A DNA stretch of 37,597 nucleotides from Clostridia bacterium (GTDB taxonomy: Bacteria > Bacillota > Clostridia > Christensenellales > Borkfalkiaceae). Positions 30,878-37,597 of the stretch are shown in pieces. The position numbers and the translations under genes are program-made. Location: positions 1-37,597 of the forward strand of contig JAJPYR010000068.1 in assembly GCA_021204825.1 (NCBI GenBank). The letters run 5' to 3'. Under the pieces are notes generated by a model. It saw nothing but the letters and a program-made list of their open reading frames with translations, was not told the DNA's origin and did no database searches. Each line of letters opens with the position of its first letter. Position 1 is the first letter of the stretch.

Positions 30878-31663
30878 ATGTTCGCAAAAGACGTATTCTT
30901 ATCACTCCTGCTGCAGATTGTTTTCACGGTCGGGATCATTGTCATCTTCGGACTGCTTATATCGCTGTGCAACAGGGCGTTCTATTCCAACTTCAAAAGG
31001 CACGGGATTACTGTATGCTACATAACCGGGTTCATAGGCACCCCGGTGCATGAGCTGTCGCATGCCCTGTTCTGCCTCATTTTCGGCCACAGGATAGTGG
31101 AGATGAAGCTGTTCCAGGTAAGCTCCTCGGACGGAACGCTCGGCTATGTGACGCACACGTACAACAAGCGCAACATATACCAGAACATAGGCAATTTCTT
31201 CATAGGCATAGCCCCCATCCTGGTCATAGCGGCCATCATGTTCGTCATAGCCTATTTCCTGCTCCCGTCCTTTACGGATACGCTCCATACTCTTCCTGCC
31301 ACGATTGAGGAAGTGCAGTTCGTGCCGCTTGTGAAGAACATATGGGAAATCATAAAGTCATTCTTCTCGCTCATAGGCACGTGGCAGTGGTGGGTATTCC
31401 TCATAATCGGCCTGTTCCTCTGCCTGCATATGACACTGAGCACCGAGGACATAAAGGGTGCCTGGAGCGGCTTTATTACGCTGGTCATCCTGCTGCTTGT
31501 CGTGGACCTTATCCTTGAAGCCATAGGCGCGGCCGTGCTCACGTCCTTCACAAGCGCGTTCATGAGCATCGGCGGATACCTTCTCGCCATCATGCTCATA
31601 TCGCTCATCATCTCGCTCCTGTACCTTCTCATATCCGTCCCGTTCCGGTTCATCCTGAAGTGA
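30878..31663 (+). CDS. multi-pass membrane protein with an HExxH zinc-protease motif (M50-like)
   Basis: 261 residues. Membrane segments at about 8-31, 105-129, 168-186, 198-222 and 230-256. Between the first two, GFIGTPVHELSHALFCLIFGHRI (51-73) gives His58-Glu59...His62, the HExxH zinc site, in the setting GTP(V/I)HE that occurs in membrane-embedded M50-like peptidases. A possible third ligand is an Asp or Glu in HMTLSTEDIKGAW (about 184-196), where site-2-type proteases have an Asp-Gly element. No PDZ domain is visible. Substrate unknown; regulated intramembrane proteolysis would be the family-based guess. It has its own promoter. Confidence 0.75.
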   Translation: MFAKDVFLSLLLQIVFTVGIIVIFGLLISLCNRAFYSNFKRHGITVCYITGFIGTPVHELSHALFCLIFGHRIVEMKLFQVSSSDGTLGYVTHTYNKRNIYQNIGNFFIGIAPILVIAAIMFVIAYFLLPSFTDTLHTLPATIEEVQFVPLVKNIWEIIKSFFSLIGTWQWWVFLIIGLFLCLHMTLSTEDIKGAWSGFITLVILLLVVDLILEAIGAAVLTSFTSAFMSIGGYLLAIMLISLIISLLYLLISVPFRFILK

Positions 31664-31693
31664 GCGGACCTGATATGCATACATAGAACGGCA

Positions 31694-31722
31694 AAACGGC
31701 GGGCCCTGTGCCCGCCGTTTCC
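31694..31722 (+). terminator. terminator after the HExxH membrane protein
   Basis: AAACGGCGGGC (31694-31704) pairs with GCCCGCCGTTT (31710-31720) over a 5-base loop. The stem is strong, but the T-run is short. Confidence 0.7.
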
Positions 31723-31978
31723 ACAGATTGCAGACTGGCTGAAAACGCATGCCAGAGGAAATGCAAACGGGCGGCATTTGTTGACACCCCGCTTCAAGGG
31801 GCATAAGATGGGAGCACATGCCAGCAATTCATGCCGGGATGTTGTGCTGCAGCCCCTGTATGTGAAATTTTGAGCCGCTGGGATGCGGCAGGAAGCCGGG
31901 TTTTATGTTGAAATTGTGTATACGGGGTGACGGTTTCCGCTTAATTGGGTGAAGCGGGCACATATTTTGCAAAATCGT
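31723..31978. other. gene-free region before trpS
   Basis: No gene seen. I looked for a T-box leader, common before aminoacyl-tRNA synthetase genes in Firmicutes, and found no convincing AGGGTGG..ACCGCG element. Confidence 0.4.
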
Positions 31979-32007
31979 TTGTTATTTGAAATCCGTTGTG
32001 ATATTAT
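31979..32007 (+). promoter_or_regulatory. promoter of trpS
   Basis: TTGTTA (31979-31984), 17 bases, TATTAT (32002-32007), leaving a leader of about 30 bases. This short leader also argues against a T-box. Confidence 0.6.
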
Positions 32008-32042
32008 GTACCTGTTGAATTTTCTACTTTCAGGCCGGGAAT

Positions 32043-33050
32043 ATGGAAGAGGTTAAAAAGACACTGTACTCAGCTGTGCAGCCCACAAATACGCTTACTA
32101 TAGGAAATTATGCCGGAGCAATACGCAACTTCGTGAGGCTCCAGGATGAGTACCGCTGCTTTTACGCCATAGCCAACATGCACGCAATCACAGTGCGCCA
32201 GAATCCTGCAGAGCTCAGGCAGAAGACCTTAGGCCTTCTTGCCACATACATCGCCTGCGGAGTGGATCCGGACAAGTGCACGCTCTATGTGCAGTCCCAT
32301 GTGCCTGCCCATGCAGAGCTCGCGTGGGTTCTGAACACCTTCACCTATGTGGGCGAGATGGAGCGCATGACGCAGTTCAAGGACAAGAGCGCGCGTCATG
32401 CGGACAACATCAACATGGGCCTTATGGATTATCCCGTGCTCATGGCGGCGGACATTCTGCTGTACAATGCGGACGTGGTGCCTGTAGGCATAGACCAGAG
32501 GCAGCACCTTGAGATAACAAGGGACATAGCCATCCGTTTCAACAACATATACTCTCCCACATTCGTAGTGCCGGAAGGCCTGTACACGAAGGTAGGGGCA
32601 AAGATAAATGACCTCCAGGACCCCTCCAAAAAGATGTCCAAGTCCGCGGAGAACCCCAACGGGACCATCTTCATGGATGACACGAAGGACACCATAATAC
32701 GCAAGTTCAAAAGAGCCGTCACGGACAGCGACAGCGAAGTCCGCTATGACGAGGAGAACAAGCCGGGCGTGAGCAACCTTCTGTCCATCTATTCCAGCTT
32801 CACCGGCAAGACCATCCCTGAGGCCGAGGCCGAGTTCGCAGGGAAAGGGTACGGGGACTTCAAGCTCGCCGTGGGCGAGGCTGTGGCAGACGTCCTGGAA
32901 CCTGTCCAGAAGGAGACCGCAAGGCTCCTGTCCGACAGGAAGTACTTGGATGACATATTCCGCAAGGGTGCGGAAGACGCCGCGCACGTTGCCAACAAGA
33001 CCCTGGACAAGGTGTACAGGAAGATTGGCTTCTACCGCTGCGGAAACTGA
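32043..33050 (+). CDS. trpS: tryptophanyl-tRNA synthetase
   Basis: 335 residues. Charges tRNA-Trp in the cytoplasm. Class I signatures: VQPTNTLTIGNYAGAIRNF (12-30), where TIGN takes the HxGH place as usual in TrpRS; VGIDQRQHLEITRDIA (148-163); and KKMSKSAEN (196-204) for the KMSKS loop. Length is typical. The ATG at 32043 has only a weak GGGA upstream. Complete, without anomalies. Confidence 0.97.
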   Translation: MEEVKKTLYSAVQPTNTLTIGNYAGAIRNFVRLQDEYRCFYAIANMHAITVRQNPAELRQKTLGLLATYIACGVDPDKCTLYVQSHVPAHAELAWVLNTFTYVGEMERMTQFKDKSARHADNINMGLMDYPVLMAADILLYNADVVPVGIDQRQHLEITRDIAIRFNNIYSPTFVVPEGLYTKVGAKINDLQDPSKKMSKSAENPNGTIFMDDTKDTIIRKFKRAVTDSDSEVRYDEENKPGVSNLLSIYSSFTGKTIPEAEAEFAGKGYGDFKLAVGEAVADVLEPVQKETARLLSDRKYLDDIFRKGAEDAAHVANKTLDKVYRKIGFYRCGN

Positions 33051-33169
33051 TCCGTCCTGGTCCGCCCTCAAAACGGGGCACTTATGCGCGATTATACAGC
33101 AGCCTGGCTGCTTTGCATACAATATGGAAGATACCATGCAGGCCGATGAAGGCCGGGTGAAGGAATAAA

Positions 33170-34105
33170 GTGTTCGGATACATCAACCCAGACAAACCGT
33201 ATCTCTTCATAAAGGATGAGACACTGTTCAATGCCTTGTACTGCGGGGCATGCAAGAGCATTGGAAGGGAGTGCGGCCAGCTGGCCCGCACGGGTTTGAC
33301 GTATGACATTGCCTTCACGTCCGCAATAGTGCACAACATAAAGGGAGAGGACGTAGTCATCAAAAAGCGCCGCTGCGGGCTGCATCTCATAAAGCGCCGC
33401 CCTATGGCCATGCCGGATGACACATCTTTGGCTTTGGCCTGTATGAACACCGCCCTCTCATACTACAAGCTCTGCGATGACGCCCTGGACGGGGACAAGA
33501 AGGGATTCTTCCGTTTCCTGTACAGGCGCGGATACAGGAAGGTGTTAAAGAAGCACCCCATTATTGCGGAGATAGTATCCAGGCAGATGGATGCCCAGCA
33601 CAGGCTGGAGGAGAAGGGGTGCGCGATAATAGACGAGGCGTGCGAGCCCACGGCCCTCATGATGCAGGAGCTTTCGGACTATCTGCTCGGAGAGCATGCG
33701 AACGGATATACCAGGCAGCTGTTCTACGCGATTGGCAAATGGATCTATCTTGTGGACGCCGTAGATGACTATGACAAGGATGTAAAGAAGGGCCGTTACA
33801 ACGTGCTGCACAACGCATACGGCGTGAACACATTCCGGGAGGCTCTGGAGGCGAACAGGGATGAGCTGAACTTCCTGTTCAACTATCAGTTTGCTCAGAT
33901 GCAGGACTCCATAGGCCACATCCGTTTTTACTTCAATCACGATCTTACAGACAATATAATAATGAGAGGCATACCTCTCAAGACACGGGCGCTTTTTGAC
34001 AAGGCCTGTCCGAAGTGTGACAGGGACTGCGAGAACTGCGGGGAAATGACGGAAGCCCGTGAGACAGATGCTAAAGGAGCAGGATATGAACAAGAAAAAT
34101 CTTGA
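33170..34105 (+). CDS. DUF5685-family protein
   Basis: 311 residues from a GTG at 33170 with AAGGA upstream. It starts MFGYINPDKPYLFIKDETLFNALYCGACKSIG, the recognisable opening of this family of unknown function. The helical core contains DALDGDKKG, LVDAVDDYDKDVKKGRYN (about 199-216) and FYFNHDLTDNI, reminiscent of the Asp-rich helices of all-alpha terpenoid synthases, though that is only resemblance. Cys pairs occur at the N-terminus (CGAC) and C-terminus (CPKCDRDCENC, about 284-294), perhaps a metal site. It overlaps the J-domain-like gene by 20 bases, an arrangement I also associate with this family in Clostridia. Confidence 0.82.
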   Translation: MFGYINPDKPYLFIKDETLFNALYCGACKSIGRECGQLARTGLTYDIAFTSAIVHNIKGEDVVIKKRRCGLHLIKRRPMAMPDDTSLALACMNTALSYYKLCDDALDGDKKGFFRFLYRRGYRKVLKKHPIIAEIVSRQMDAQHRLEEKGCAIIDEACEPTALMMQELSDYLLGEHANGYTRQLFYAIGKWIYLVDAVDDYDKDVKKGRYNVLHNAYGVNTFREALEANRDELNFLFNYQFAQMQDSIGHIRFYFNHDLTDNIIMRGIPLKTRALFDKACPKCDRDCENCGEMTEARETDAKGAGYEQEKS

Positions 34106-34748
34106 GATACTGGGGCTCCCCGAGGACGCCACAAGGGAGCAGGTTGAGACCGCATACCAGGAGCTTCGCGCCAAGTATCTTGAGGAAAGATTCATGGACG
34201 GAGAAGTGGGCAACAACGCGGCGAAGATGCTCACCAAGATAGACACCGCATATGCAGAGCTCTCACGCGAGTGGGAGGAGAACCCTGAGGACGGCGGGGA
34301 CAACTACACCAAGGTGGAGGAGCTCATAAAAGCGGGCAACCTTTCCGAGGCCCAGAGGGTTCTGGACCAGTTCAACGAGCGCGGCGGCCAGTGGCACTAT
34401 CTTCAGAGCGTAGTCTTCTACCGCAAGAACTGGGTCAACGAGTCCAAGAAGCAGCTGGAGATAGCCATCCAGCTGGAGCCGGACAACGCAAAGTACAAGG
34501 AAAGCTACAGGAAGATCAACGACAAGATCGCCCGTGACGCACAGGCTGCGCAGTCCCGCAATGCCCAGCAACAGCAGCAGCAGGCACCCCCGGACCAGCA
34601 GCCCAACCAGAGCGCGTACAACGGACAGAATATGAACTCCGGCGGCGGGGATGACAGCCAGATGGGCGGCAACTGCTGCTCCAACTGCCTCGAATGCTGC
34701 TACACCTACCTCTGCGTAAGCTGCCTCTGCAACGGCTGCTGCAGATAA
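34086..34748 (+). CDS. J-domain-like protein with TPR-like middle and Cys-rich tail
   Basis: 220 residues from the ATG at 34086 (AAGGAG upstream), overlapping the DUF5685 gene by 20 bases. Residues 1-64 (EILGLPEDATREQVETAYQELRAKYLEE...AAKMLTKIDTAYAELSRE) follow the J-domain helix pattern, but the HPD tripeptide that activates DnaK is missing. The middle (about 74-150) looks like a helical repeat (LIKAGNLSEAQRVLDQF, ESKKQLEIAIQLEPDNAKY). A Gln/Pro/Asn-rich linker leads to CCSNCLECCYTYLCVSCLCNGCC (about 197-219), which has 11 Cys. The tail could bind metal or be lipid-modified. Probably works with the DUF5685 protein; the role is unknown. Confidence 0.8.
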   Translation: MNKKNLEILGLPEDATREQVETAYQELRAKYLEERFMDGEVGNNAAKMLTKIDTAYAELSREWEENPEDGGDNYTKVEELIKAGNLSEAQRVLDQFNERGGQWHYLQSVVFYRKNWVNESKKQLEIAIQLEPDNAKYKESYRKINDKIARDAQAAQSRNAQQQQQQAPPDQQPNQSAYNGQNMNSGGGDDSQMGGNCCSNCLECCYTYLCVSCLCNGCCR

Positions 34749-34992
34749 ACTTTCACAAACATTTCATACAAATTCCGCTGCAGGTGTGCCATTGGCATGC
34801 CTGCATGTGATATATGGGCTAAAAGCCTGCATATCACAGGTCCGCCGCCTGTTTCAGGCATAGATGCAACACAAGTGCTGTTTATCGCGGCAGATATGCA
34901 GCACCGTGGCGAATATCCCGCCGCCCGGCTTATATGCGCGGGACATGCAGGCCCCTTTCCGCGGGCTTAAATAAAGGGGGAAGGACACAGGG

Positions 34993-35748
34993 ATGACAAA
35001 GGAGAAATTCAGCTGTACAAGGGACGGCATGACCATCCGCGGCCTTTGCTTCCGCCCGGAGGGGGAAAACCTGCCCATTGCCATAATCTCCCACGGATTC
35101 ATGGCCAACTACAACACCACGAAGGGGTATGCGGAGTGGTTCGCCTCATGCGGATACTGCTCATTCTGCTTTGACTTCAACGGCGGCTGCGCCATGGGCC
35201 ACAGCGACAAGGACCGCACCAAAATGACCCTCTACACCGAGGCGGAGGACTTAAGGGCCGTCCTTGCATACGCAAGGAGCCTGGAGGAGACAAACTCTGA
35301 GGACGTAACCCTAATGGGCTGCAGCCAGGGCGGCTTCGTGTCCGCCATGCTTGCCGCGGAGCTGAAGGATGAGATACGGCAGCTCATACTGTTCTATCCG
35401 GCCCTCTGCATTCCGGATGATGCCAGGGCGGGCAAGATGATGATAATGAAGTTCGACCCTTCCAACATCCCGGACGAGCTCCGTTTCGGCCCCCTGAAGC
35501 TTGGCGGATGCTACCCGAGGGCGGTCATAGACAAGCGCTTTGAGGACATGATCTCCCCGTACGAAGGCCCTGTCCTCATATGCTGGGGCACAGAGGACGG
35601 CATAGTGGCGGAGAAGTACATGGACGCCGCAAAGGATGTGTACAAAAACGCCGTCCTGTACAAAATCCCCGGAGCTCACCACGGCTTCAGCAAAAAGGCG
35701 GACAAGGCTGCCTTAGGGTACCTCAAAGATTTCATCCAAAGGGCTTAA
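34993..35748 (+). CDS. alpha/beta hydrolase (serine esterase/lipase-like)
   Basis: 251 residues, cytoplasmic, no signal peptide. The fold's landmarks are present: ISHGFMANYNTT (32-43, oxyanion region), LMGCSQGGFVSAML (107-120) with nucleophile Ser111 in GCSQG, an acid Asp202 in WGTEDGIVAEKY, and the catalytic His in GAHHGF (227-232; His229 or His230). It resembles small carboxylesterases of gut anaerobes, such as those annotated as dipeptidyl aminopeptidase/acylaminoacyl-peptidase-like. Substrate unknown. A strong purine-rich site (GGGGGAAGGA) precedes the ATG. The 244-base gap upstream holds an imperfect hairpin (34806-34838) without a T-run. Confidence 0.9.
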   Translation: MTKEKFSCTRDGMTIRGLCFRPEGENLPIAIISHGFMANYNTTKGYAEWFASCGYCSFCFDFNGGCAMGHSDKDRTKMTLYTEAEDLRAVLAYARSLEETNSEDVTLMGCSQGGFVSAMLAAELKDEIRQLILFYPALCIPDDARAGKMMIMKFDPSNIPDELRFGPLKLGGCYPRAVIDKRFEDMISPYEGPVLICWGTEDGIVAEKYMDAAKDVYKNAVLYKIPGAHHGFSKKADKAALGYLKDFIQRA

Positions 35749-35873
35749 AGTCTTCACAAGTCTCATATTAGCGCAATTCAGCACAATGCAGCGGCCTCCC
35801 GCAGGCCGCACATGAGCCCCGGAACGGGGCCCGTGCAGCAGAATCCGGACATAACGGAACACACAGGCGTTCA

Positions 35874-36479
35874 ATGGGCAAGAAGGAACAAAGGGAAGAG
35901 AAAGAAAAGAATAAGAAGAGCAAAGGCCCGAAGCGCGCAAGCTCGTTCGAGATAGCCCTCTCCGCAATTTCGTGCGCCGTGGCGGCAGGCTTTCTGGCGT
36001 TGGGAGTTCTAAGCGGCGTATTGCTTGCCACAGGCTATTTCATCGGCGTCATAGCCCTCATGCTTCCGCTTGCAAAGCGGTTCTACAGAGGGGATTTTCT
36101 TGCGTACTGCGGAACCGTGATTCTTGCCCTCATCTTAGGCGCCGTGGCCAAGTTCTGGGACATAGTGCCCTTCATAATGTTCTTCGGCCTGCACCCGCTC
36201 ATAAACTCCCTGCAGCTCAGGTTCCGCTGGAACCGCATAGTAGCCTTCATTCTGAAGGCCATCTGGTTTGACTGCACCCTCATTGCCGGCTACTTCCTCA
36301 TATACAACGGCTTTCTCGGCGGGGATTTCCTGCCCCAGGCCTGGGCTGACTGGATCAACAAATACATCTACGTGCTTATCTTCACCGCCGGCACCGTTCT
36401 CTTCTTCATCTATGACTGGCTCATCTTCAAGGTGCAGATGCTTGTGGACATGGTCATAGGCAAGATAAAGAGGCAATGA
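35874..36479 (+). CDS. small multi-pass membrane protein of unknown function
   Basis: 201 residues. A Lys/Glu-rich cytoplasmic start (residues 1-22, KKEQREEKEKNKKSKGPKR) is followed by about five hydrophobic helices (about 26-46, 48-66, 77-98, 121-144 and 160-180), then IYDWLIFKVQMLVDMVIGKIKRQ. The FWDIVPFIMFFGLHPLINSLQLRFRWNRIV segment (about 93-122) is its most distinctive part. I do not recognise a named transporter motif. The ATG at 35874 lacks a clear Shine-Dalgarno. It ends before a terminator. Confidence 0.7.
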   Translation: MGKKEQREEKEKNKKSKGPKRASSFEIALSAISCAVAAGFLALGVLSGVLLATGYFIGVIALMLPLAKRFYRGDFLAYCGTVILALILGAVAKFWDIVPFIMFFGLHPLINSLQLRFRWNRIVAFILKAIWFDCTLIAGYFLIYNGFLGGDFLPQAWADWINKYIYVLIFTAGTVLFFIYDWLIFKVQMLVDMVIGKIKRQ

Positions 36480-36528
36480 CGTCCTCTCAAATCCCTGAAG
36501 ACGCCACTTTGGCGCATATGTCTTAAAG

Positions 36529-36554
36529 GAAGATGCCAAAAGGCATCTCTTTTC
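36529..36554 (+). terminator. terminator after the small membrane protein
   Basis: AGATGCC (36531-36537), AAAA loop, GGCATCT (36542-36548), then CTTTTC. Confidence 0.75.
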
Positions 36555-36639
36555 ATAAAAAAAAGATGCAAGATGCGGGGCTCATTCAGTTGATGCCCTT
36601 TCTCTTTTCTGTCAGGATGCATCCCGCTTTAGACAGGGG

Positions 36640-37525
36640 GTGCATCATACGGGCGCAGAACAGTCACAAAAGGGACGGCCGGCATGCAGGACAGTCTCAA
36701 TAGGCGGCAGAAGGTATCCCGGCTGCAAGCACAGCATGCTGGGCTTCATAAGGTCCGTTGCGGATTCAGAGTGCAAAGGGATAGAGACGGTGGCGGACAT
36801 CTTTGCCGGCACTGGGCAGCTTTTGGCGGACACGGATGCCGTCATATCATCATACGGGCTCTCAGACACCCGCACATACGGGTATGAGAAATACGGAGGC
36901 ACAGGCTCTGCCGGGCTTGCGGAATACAACAGGGAGCGGTATAATAGGCTCAGGTCGGATTACAACGCCCTCTCCAAAAAGGGCGAAGGCGGCTATGAGG
37001 AGACGCTCATGCTCTTCGTGCTCATCGTGTTCTCCTTCAACAACCAGATGCGCTTCAACTCAAGGGGAGAGTTCAACATGCCTGCGGGCAAGAGGGACTT
37101 CAATTCCCAGATGCGCTCACAGCTCACAGCTTTTGCAGAGCGCCTCAAGGAAGGCGAATACATCTTCACGGCGCAGGATTTCCGCACTCATCCCGCAGAC
37201 TCCTGGAATGAGGACACCTTCGTGTATGCGGACCCGCCGTACCTCATCTCCCGCGCCACATACAACGGGAACGGAGGCTGGACAGAGTAAGGATGAAAGG
37301 GATCTTCTCGCATATCCGGACGCCCTCAATGCGCGCGGCATCCGGTTTGCCCTCTCCAACGTTCTGGAATCCAAGGGCCGGCGCAACACCATCCTGGCGG
37401 AATGGGCCGCCGCCAGCAAGGGCCGCTGCCGCACGCTGCATCCGGAGAACAGCTGCTCCAACTCCAATTATCATACCAGGGACAGAAGCTCCGGGTGCGG
37501 TGAAGTGCTTATCATAAACTATTGA
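36640..37525 (+). pseudogene. D12-class DNA adenine-N6 methyltransferase, broken by one frameshift
   Basis: Would methylate adenine in DNA with S-adenosylmethionine (Dam/DpnM-like). It starts at GTG 36640. GGRRYPGCKHSMLGFI (about 22-37) is the motif X region, VADIFAGTGQLLA the SAM-binding motif I, and YADPPYLISRATYNGNGGWTE (about 196-216) the catalytic motif IV. There the frame ends at TAA 37288-37290. The rest, DERDLLAYPDALNARGIRFALSNVLESKG through SNSNYHTRDRSSGCGEVLIINY, continues in the next frame to 37525. Removing the single T at 37288 restores about 295 codons. It is otherwise complete, so this is either a recent mutation or a read error. No restriction endonuclease is visible nearby. 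Confidence 0.85.
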
Positions 37526-37581
37526 GCTCCGGTCCAGTTCACACACGCCCCGTACGGCACACGCTCCGCACGCCGTTTGCT

Positions 37582-37597
37582 CCGGAACGGGTTCCGG
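37582..37597. repeat. inverted repeat at the window edge
   Basis: CCGGAAC (37582-37588) and GTTCCGG (37591-37597) end exactly at the window edge. A terminator for the methylase is possible, but the downstream sequence is not available. Confidence 0.3.

Noticed and set aside
30657..31025. Open frame overlapping the start of the HExxH membrane protein gene
   Set aside because: Lies in another frame across the promoter and first membrane segment; no motifs.
31723..32042. T-box riboswitch before trpS
   Set aside because: No T-box sequence or terminator/antiterminator pair found, and a promoter about 35 bases before the gene leaves no room for the leader.

Overview
This window looks like the replication-origin region of a low-to-mid GC Gram-positive anaerobe, most likely a Firmicute of the class Clostridia. 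The evidence is the L34 sequence, the B. subtilis-type parS site, the many TTGACA/TATAAT-type promoters, the FeoA/FeoA/FeoB set with a FeoB-associated Cys-rich peptide, and the DUF5685 gene beside a J-domain-like gene. Genus and species cannot be named from the sequence alone.

Left part (1-8705): dnaN, rpmH, rnpA, yidD and yidC (cut by the window edge) run leftward. rsmG, ftsH, parA and parB run rightward. Between the two arms, mainly 4138-4690, lies an AT-rich block with two perfect DnaA boxes, a perfect parS and a near-parS: a good oriC candidate. dnaA is not next to dnaN, which is unusual. Next come three tRNA genes (Val-Gly-Cys) with a shared promoter and terminator. After them is a MerR-controlled cluster (flavodoxin, a decayed alpha/beta hydrolase, a carboxymuconolactone decarboxylase-cupin fusion), then tRNA-Leu.

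The most striking region is 13335-18511. A divergent Rrf2-type regulator faces a five-gene run of three Sir2-like proteins (A, B, C) interleaved with two PARG-type macrodomain proteins (A, B). All three Sir2 proteins keep the Rossmann GAGIS motif, the catalytic Asn and four zinc Cys, but carry Gln where deacylase sirtuins have the catalytic His. That replacement is known from ADP-ribosylating M-class sirtuins. The PARG-like proteins carry the GG(G/Q)...QEE loop of poly(ADP-ribose) glycohydrolases. I infer a writer/eraser ADP-ribosylation locus under a stress-responsive repressor, without the GcvH-L and LplA2 partners of the classical SirTM operon.

Then come the ferrous iron uptake genes (feoA, feoA, feoB, Cys-rich peptide), a PLP aminotransferase, a small P-loop protein and threonine synthase (thrC). 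The second accessory region (26616-30523) has two AbiE-type (type IV toxin-antitoxin) pairs. The first is AT-rich and has an intact nucleotidyltransferase with a long C-terminal extension. The second has a short nucleotidyltransferase relative whose catalytic residues are lost.

The right end carries a multi-pass membrane protein with an HExxH motif, trpS, a DUF5685 protein, a J-domain-like protein with a Cys-rich tail, an alpha/beta hydrolase, a small membrane protein, and a D12-class DNA adenine methylase broken by a single frameshift. No CRISPR array, rRNA or insertion sequence was seen.
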